From NCBI RefSeq assembly GCF_014194975.1, contig NZ_JACIAY010000011.1:1-64000 (forward strand): DNA of 64,000 bases. The letters run 5' to 3'. This document shows positions 59,430-64,000 of this stretch, piece after piece. The notes below the pieces were generated by a model. It was given only the letters and a program-made list of their open reading frames with translations, was not told the origin of the DNA and searched no databases. The stretch's first letter is position 1. Each line of letters opens with the position of its first letter. The translations under genes were made by a program, and so were the position numbers. The stretch is from Sphingomonas sp. BK580 (GTDB lineage Bacteria; Pseudomonadota; Alphaproteobacteria; Sphingomonadales; Sphingomonadaceae).

Positions 59430-60691
59430 TGATTGTTTTCCTCAGGAGAGGGCGCGGCGGCAACGAGCCGTTCCAGGCGTGCCTTTGCGTCATGATAGGT
59501 GGCGAGCGCGTCGATCGCGGCGGTGCGCGTCTCGGACAGGGTCCGCTCGGCATCGAGCAAGTCGAGCTGGCCGAACTTGCCCTCGCGGTAGCCGATCCGG
59601 GCGATGCGCGCAGCCTCGGCAGCCGACGCCAGCACCGGACCGCTCGCATTGCGTGCGGACGTGGCGGCGTTCGCCACCTCCGCCTGGGCGTTCGCGATGT
59701 CCTGCGCCGCGTCCAGCTCGGCGGCACGCCGCAGGGCCTGCGCCTGGTCGCTCTGGGCGCGCGCCTGGGCGATGGCGGCTTTGCCGTTGTTGAAGACGGG
59801 AAATGGGATGGAGACCCCGAACACCGCGGCGACGTCGTTGGTAGCCTCGAGCCGTCGTGCGCTGGCGCTCAACGTCACATCGGGAATGCGCTGCGATCGG
59901 GCGAGCCGGACCTGTGCCTCGGCCGTCGTCGCGTCGGCACGGGCGGCCGCCAGTGCCAGCGTACCACCGGGTTCAATCGGCCGTGCCGGTCCAAAGCCCT
60001 CAACACGATCATACCATGCGAGGTCGAGCGGCCCGGTCACGGGCTGGCCGATCCGACGCGCGAGATTGTCCCGCGCCACCTCGGCAAGCCGCTGGGCACG
60101 TTCCACCGCCGTCTCTGCGTTGATACGCAGCACATCGGCACGCTGCTGTTCGAGCGGTGACGCACGCCCCGCCTGCACGCGGACACCGGCTGCGCGGAGC
60201 GCCTCCCGGGCGATACCGGCCTGTTCGCGAGCTGTGACGAGGCGGCGTTCGGCCGATGCTGCCTGAATGTAGAGCTGGGTGACGGCGAGCCGGAGGTCGG
60301 CCTCGGCCAGCGCCGTTCCGATCCGCGCCCGATTGCCGATCGCCTCTGCGACCGCGATCCGGGCCGACCTCTTGCCGCCCAACTCGATCGGGAGCGCCAA
60401 GCCTGCAGTCGTCTCCGCACTGCGGAGGCCACGATATTGGCCGCTGCCGGCGATGTTCTCGGTTTCGGCAACGATCGACGGGTTGGGGCGATAGCCGGCG
60501 ACGGTCCGGCCCGCCTCGGCCGCCCTGACCCCTGCTGTGGCGGCTTCGAGACTGGGCGCGGTTGCGCCGGCGAGCGCCAGCGCCCGCTCCAGCGTGAGCG
60601 GGGGACTGGTCGATGCCGGCTCAGATGATTGCGCGTGCGCGATCGACGCGCACGACGCCACGGCCAATAAGGCCGCAATGAAACGGGACAT
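59426..60691 (-). CDS. czcC: Outer-membrane efflux protein CzcC
   Basis: The 421-residue protein has a signal peptide (to SIAHAQS) and the duplicated TolC-like helical hairpins (AETTAGLALPIELGGKRSAR; FGVSIPFPVFNNGKAAIAQA). It forms the exit duct for the Czc pump. It is 63 bases downstream of the CzcI-like gene. Confidence 0.92.
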   Translation of the reverse strand: MSRFIAALLAVASCASIAHAQSSEPASTSPPLTLERALALAGATAPSLEAATAGVRAAEAGRTVAGYRPNPSIVAETENIAGSGQYRGLRSAETTAGLALPIELGGKRSARIAVAEAIGNRARIGTALAEADLRLAVTQLYIQAASAERRLVTAREQAGIAREALRAAGVRVQAGRASPLEQQRADVLRINAETAVERAQRLAEVARDNLARRIGQPVTGPLDLAWYDRVEGFGPARPIEPGGTLALAAARADATTAEAQVRLARSQRIPDVTLSASARRLEATNDVAAVFGVSIPFPVFNNGKAAIAQARAQSDQAQALRRAAELDAAQDIANAQAEVANAATSARNASGPVLASAAEAARIARIGYREGKFGQLDLLDAERTLSETRTAAIDALATYHDAKARLERLVAAAPSPEENNQ

Positions 60692-60754
60692 GGTGACGAA
60701 CTCCTGACGAACCTGGATTGCCGCGCGGGAAGCTCCCGGCGGATTAGGCGCTTG

Positions 60755-61090
60755 TCAGGCTTGGGGAGGTCGCAGAGCTGGGTCCGATGACATCCGTGCC
60801 ATCGGGTCGTCGCTCCACGCGGCAGGCGCCATGGGCAGCCCGCTCACGGAGGCGACACGACCAGCCTCGAACGGAACACCGATATGATGGCCGTGGCAGC
60901 TGCCATGATGGTGCGGGTAGGACTTGTCGGCATCGGCCGGCACCTGGTCCCCGTCGCCATCGCTATGTTCAAGCGAGCTGGCAGCGGCCGTATCGACGCA
61001 TCTCACGCCTTCGGTCGCATGCGCGACCGATCCCAGCCCAAGCGACAGCACGAGCATGAGACAGAGGAACAAGGCGGAAAGCCGATGCAT
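60755..61090 (-). CDS. CzcI-like small periplasmic protein
   Basis: The start at 61090 gives 111 residues: a signal peptide (LSALFLCLMLVLSLGLGSVAHA), then an acidic/His-rich mature part (HSDGDGDQVPADADKSYPHHHGSCHGHH). Location directly before czcC and the His cluster match CzcI, a small periplasmic regulator of czc. The overall sequence is poorly conserved in this group. Confidence 0.65.
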   Translation of the reverse strand: MHRLSALFLCLMLVLSLGLGSVAHATEGVRCVDTAAASSLEHSDGDGDQVPADADKSYPHHHGSCHGHHIGVPFEAGRVASVSGLPMAPAAWSDDPMARMSSDPALRPPQA

Positions 61091-61109
61091 CGGCCTTCGC
61101 CTTAGCAGC

Positions 61110-61772
61110 TTAGCGAACGCCATGTAACGGCTGCCTGTAAGTGGAAGGGGCAGGCGTGGAAGCGTATCGCAGTTCGGCCCGCGCCTGTCGCATGATCTGG
61201 AATCCGCCCGACAGACCGAGCACGGCCATCAACGCGGCCACCACTAGATCGGGCCACGCGCTGTTCAGCCCGAAGACGCCGCCTGCGGCCAGCACCACGG
61301 CGACATTGCCGATCGCATCGTTGCGCGAGCAGATCCACACCGAACGCATGTTCGCGTCCCCGCTGCGGAAGCGATACAGCATCACCGCGACCACGGCATT
61401 CGCGATCAGCGCCGCAATCCCCACGACGCCCATGACCTCGGCATGGGGCACAGCGCCGTGGAGCGCACCCCACCCCGCCGCGAGCAGAACATAGAGCCCG
61501 AGCAGGGCAAGCGTCGCTCCCTTCAGCATCGCTGCGCGCGCGCGCCAGGCTATCGCCATTCCGGCGACACCAAGGCTGATGGCGTAATTGGCGGCGTCAC
61601 CGAAGAAGTCGAGCGCGTCGGCCTGGAGCGCTTTCGACCCGCCCGTGATCCCTGCGACGATCTCGATTGCGAACATACCGCCATTGATCGCGAGCGCGAT
61701 CCACAGCGCGCGCCGCCACTTCGGGTCGTTGAGGGTGCCCGCCTTATCAGACGCGCAGCTCGTGCAGGCCAT
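61110..61772 (-). CDS. Short CDF-type cation transporter, MerR-regulated
   Basis: The 220-residue protein starts MACTSCASDKAG, with a Cys pair. Six membrane helices follow, with LQADALDFFGDAANYAISL and WICSRNDAIGNVAVVLA in the two metal-site helices, and the usual C-terminal domain is absent. It is the first gene of the long czc operon and divergent from the MerR-type regulator at 61841, which fits zinc, cadmium or lead export. Confidence 0.82.
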   Translation of the reverse strand: MACTSCASDKAGTLNDPKWRRALWIALAINGGMFAIEIVAGITGGSKALQADALDFFGDAANYAISLGVAGMAIAWRARAAMLKGATLALLGLYVLLAAGWGALHGAVPHAEVMGVVGIAALIANAVVAVMLYRFRSGDANMRSVWICSRNDAIGNVAVVLAAGGVFGLNSAWPDLVVAALMAVLGLSGGFQIMRQARAELRYASTPAPSTYRQPLHGVR

Positions 61773-61804
61773 TTCGCCACCTCGATAGAATCGATCTGGC
61801 AGCC

Positions 61805-61835
61805 TATATGCACCCTCTAGTCGCTAGAGGGTCAA
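61805..61835 (-). promoter_or_regulatory. MerR/CadR-type promoter and operator of the czc operon
   Basis: On the minus strand TTGACC (61835-61830) and CATATA (61810-61805) are separated by 19 bases. The spacer holds the perfect dyad ACCCTCTAG-N3-CTAGAGGGT (61812-61832). This is the classic ZntR/CadR/PbrR promoter with over-long spacing. Confidence 0.9.
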
Positions 61836-61840
61836 GCACT

Positions 61841-62242
61841 GTGTCTGAGAAACTGACGATCGGGAAGCTGGCCTCGGCGACGGGCACAAAGGTCGAGACG
61901 ATCCGCTATTACGAGCAGATCGGCTTGCTGCCGGCACCAGCGCGGTCGGCCGGAAATTACCGGACCTACGAGGGCGAGCATCTGCGGCGCCTGTCCTTCA
62001 TCCGTCGGGCGCGCGATCTCGGCTTCTCGATCGACCAGGTCCGGGAGTTGATGGCGCTCGCCGATCGTCGCGAACAATCCTGCATGGCCGTGGACGTGAT
62101 TGCCAACCAACATCGAGATGCCATCACGCGAAAGATCGCTGACCTGACGGCACTCGCGAGCGAGCTAGATGCGCTGATCGACTCCTGTAGCCGCAATACG
62201 GTGGCCGACTGTCGAATAATTGAGGCTCTCGGTCCGGGCTGA
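61841..62242 (+). CDS. MerR-family divalent-metal regulator (CadR/PbrR/ZntR-like)
   Basis: From GTG 61841 (VSEKLTIGKLA) the protein has 133 residues; an ATG at 61808 would start inside the promoter. It has the winged helix (ATGTKVETIRYYEQIGLLP), a dimer helix, a cysteine in REQSCMAVD near residue 80 and the C-terminal metal loop SCSRNTVADC. The cysteine arrangement is that of Zn/Cd/Pb sensors. It activates the divergent czc promoter. Confidence 0.9.
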   Translation: MSEKLTIGKLASATGTKVETIRYYEQIGLLPAPARSAGNYRTYEGEHLRRLSFIRRARDLGFSIDQVRELMALADRREQSCMAVDVIANQHRDAITRKIADLTALASELDALIDSCSRNTVADCRIIEALGPG

Positions 62243-62405
62243 CACCTTAGCTGACCCGTAGCTCAGAGCGACGATGACTAAGTGGAGAATACCCTGACGA
62301 CACATGGAACGTGGAACAGCTTTCCCGTTCAATCAGGGTCAGTCGCAGAGATATTGAACACTCGGCTGTGAGGGTCTAGAGGCTGATCGAACAGAAAGGG
62401 TCAGC

Positions 62406-63023
62406 ATGACGCTCTTCGGCTATGCGCGGGTATCAACAATCGACCAGGACCTCGGCATCCAGGAGGCGGCGCTTCGCGCTGCGGGCTGCCAAACGATCCG
62501 GTCGGAGAAGAAGTCCGGGGCTGACCGCGGCTCGCGCACCGAGCTCCAGATCCTGCTCGACTTCCTGCGCGAGGGCGACACACTGTTGGTGACGCGCATC
62601 GATCGGCTCGCGCGGTCGATGAAGGACCTGCAGGACATCGTCCACGAGCTAAAAGGCAGGGGAGTGTCGCTTAAGGCCACCGAGCAGCCGATCGACACCG
62701 GGACGGCAGCTGGGAAGGCCTTCCTCGACATGCTCGGGGTCTTCGCCGAGTTTGAGACGAACTTGCGCAAGGAGCGCCAGGCGGAGGGCATACAGGCAGC
62801 GAAGGCGAGAGGCGCCTACAAGGGAGGCAAGTCGCGCATCGACCCGGAGGCCGTGCGCAGGCTGGCTGCTGAGGGCGTTCGACCGTCGCACATCGCGCGT
62901 CAGCTCGGGATATCCCGCGGCACCGTTTACCGCTTCATGCCAGGCCAACCGCCGCAGCGATCGAGCGCAGGCGAGGCGCCGGCGGCCAGTGCAGGGGAGG
63001 GGACGGCTGCCGATCCGTCCTGA
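62406..63023 (+). CDS. Serine recombinase (resolvase/invertase)
   Basis: The 205-residue protein has catalytic serine in GYARVSTIDQ, RIDRLARSM, and the helix EFETNLRKERQ. A helix-turn-helix near the C-terminus (PSHIARQLGISRGTVYRF) is followed by an Ala/Gly-rich tail. It differs more from the other two resolvases than they do from each other. It closes the metal block on the right, 163 bases after the regulator gene (62243-62405 holds nothing I can identify). Confidence 0.93.
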   Translation: MTLFGYARVSTIDQDLGIQEAALRAAGCQTIRSEKKSGADRGSRTELQILLDFLREGDTLLVTRIDRLARSMKDLQDIVHELKGRGVSLKATEQPIDTGTAAGKAFLDMLGVFAEFETNLRKERQAEGIQAAKARGAYKGGKSRIDPEAVRRLAAEGVRPSHIARQLGISRGTVYRFMPGQPPQRSSAGEAPAASAGEGTAADPS

Positions 63024-63170
63024 GCACGCCTTCCTCTACCCAATAGACTGTCGTCACATATGGCGCGTCATAGCGTAGGCCGCCTACGCAGACTCCAGCA
63101 TCCCTGTTGCTTCGTCCGTCCCAGGCGGCGATCATCATTCCGGCGAGTTTATCGCGGGAGGTGTTGTGGC

Positions 63171-63353
63171 ATGCACGTGAACTCAGAAGGTGAAGACACC
63201 GAGTCAGAGAGAGCGGAGGTTCACTTTTTGGCCGCCCTTCTGGACGAGCTTATGCGAAAGGTTCTCGCCGCTGGCGTACTGACGCAGGCCGATCTGAACG
63301 ACGTGGAAGCGGCCGCAGCTAAGAGGGTCGGGGGAGCCCCGCGCGCTTGGTGA
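63171..63353 (+). CDS. Small hypothetical protein (60 aa)
   Basis: ATG 63171 follows GGGAGGTG. The 60 residues are helical and acidic at the N-terminus (EGEDTESERAEVHFLAALLD), with VLTQADLNDVEAAAAKR at the end. The longer frame upstream is arginine-rich noise. Function unknown. Confidence 0.5.
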   Translation: MHVNSEGEDTESERAEVHFLAALLDELMRKVLAAGVLTQADLNDVEAAAAKRVGGAPRAW

Positions 63354-63812
63354 GGCGCTGCCGACCACCGAACTGTGGCAGGAAACCGGAACGGCCGCTT
63401 TCGAATAGCGACGCTGCAAAACGCTGACTCGTTCACGTGATTGAGCAAGACGCCTGATTGCTGGTTGCTGGTGAAGAGCGGCTCGCCGCATCGACGCGCG
63501 GCTGGCACGTGGCCGCCGTCCAATCATGACCGTCCGGCTAATCAGCGCAAGGTCACAAGCGGGACCAACTTAGCCAGATCAGCGCAGTCCCCCTCGCTCA
63601 CCGCGAAGCGGCCGTGTCCGTGCCTCACGCCGCGTTTAGCCTGCTCCACCCGCCTAGCGGGGCCGGTGTGGGCCGAGCGGCGCTACAATCGCCTGATTTC
63701 CATGCTTGGCGCAGCGTGAGGTTCAGATAGAAGGGCGATCTATGGATTGCGCGGGCCATCAATTTTGTAAGGCGGGCGAGCTTGAGAAGCCGCCCCGGCT
63801 GTACGCGTCCGT
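63354..63812. other. Stretch without a convincing gene
   Basis: About 460 bases in which open frames are short and of unnatural composition. I see no terminator, repeat or RNA gene here. Confidence 0.5.
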
Positions 63813-64000
63813 ATGATGTACCGTTATGAGGACCTGGGCGACGATCAATTCGAGGCGTTGATCGTCTTCTTATGTCGCTACCTGCTCGGCGCCGGCGTCA
63901 AGGGCTTTGCGAAGGGTCCGGACGGCGGCCGTGACGCGAAGTTCGTCGGCACTGCGCAGCTTATGCCGAGCACCGCGGCTCCCTGGACAGGCACGGTCAT
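63813..64000 (+). CDS. Partial restriction-endonuclease-like gene (ABC-3C-type), cut by window edge
   Basis: The first 62 codons of a gene that continues beyond the window: MMYRYEDLGDDQFEALIVF, LLGAGVKGFAKGPDGGRDA, then FVGTAQLMPS. The GPDGGRDA motif with the preceding YEDL...QFE helix is the start of the Mrr/PD-(D/E)XK-like domain seen in multi-gene defence systems such as ABC-3C. An alternative ATG is the next codon. The match is from memory of the family and cannot be completed here. Confidence 0.65.
   Translation, partial: MMYRYEDLGDDQFEALIVFLCRYLLGAGVKGFAKGPDGGRDAKFVGTAQLMPSTAAPWTGTV

Noticed and set aside
63441..63719. 92-codon frame near the right edge
   Set aside because: Arg/Pro/Ser-rich, with no ribosome site and no recognisable pattern.

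Overview
The window looks like part of a large, high-GC conjugative plasmid or plasmid-derived island of a sphingomonad-type alphaproteobacterium. That assignment is inference. It rests on the GC-rich coding style, a MobF relaxase with an adjacent TraD coupling protein, DUF736/DUF2493 plasmid genes, a ParA-plus-small-partner partition cassette, and the mix of copper, czc, BLUF and sulfite genes. No rRNA, tRNA, CRISPR array, replication initiator or type IV secretion channel gene was seen.

Layout. 0-8.4 kb: a mosaic of a secreted retropepsin-like protein, an intact IS30-family element, small membrane or hypothetical genes, a receiver-only response regulator, a BLUF photosensor, a 5'-truncated IS1182-type transposase and a serine resolvase. 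8.5-17.3 kb: a redox/sulfite block. It opens with an operon DUF305 - YVTN beta-propeller - ECF sigma - anti-sigma that has its own ECF-like promoter. Next come MgtC and a cytoplasmic sulfite-oxidase-fold enzyme, divergent from LysR - TDT exporter - SorA-like sulfite dehydrogenase - cytochrome c. 17.3-24 kb: small genes separated by long, strongly structured spacers: a hairpin array, nested inverted repeats, and a 257-nt leader repeat used two or three times. 24-34.6 kb: the DNA-processing part of conjugation, namely a candidate oriT, a ribbon-helix-helix protein, TraD, TraI, and a downstream string of accessory genes that includes a degenerate TraD paralogue. 34.6-36.1 kb: parA and parB-like genes flanked on both sides by AACCGGRT iterons, a probable centromere. 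36.1-41.9 kb: an accessory block with two HEPN-motif proteins, a PD-(D/E)XK-like nuclease and unknowns, partly of visibly lower GC, which could be a defence island. 42.0-63.0 kb: a metal-resistance block with a serine recombinase gene at each end. 63-64 kb: mostly non-coding, ending in the start of a restriction-endonuclease-like gene cut by the window edge.

How the metal block works. A CnrYXH-type module (membrane anti-sigma, periplasmic sensor, ECF sigma) lies directly upstream of copA-copB-PepSY. I find the same bipartite motif, TGAGGG(R/C)-N14-GCGTA, before six transcription units: the module itself, copA, copCD, two DUF305 genes (one copy with 5 of 7 upstream bases matching) and a copper-storage four-helix protein. 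This predicts one ECF-controlled copper regulon. The sensor keeps the five CnrX nickel/cobalt ligands at identical spacing although its apparent targets are copper proteins. Two further circuits use MerR-type regulators with stretched-spacer promoters: one drives a glutaredoxin-MauE fusion and Cys-rich proteins, the other a czc operon (short CDF, CzcI-like, czcCBA, short CDF, CzcD).

Main limits: all family names come from reading motifs, not from database searches. Start codons were chosen by ribosome binding sites, overlaps and promoter positions, and several are uncertain.
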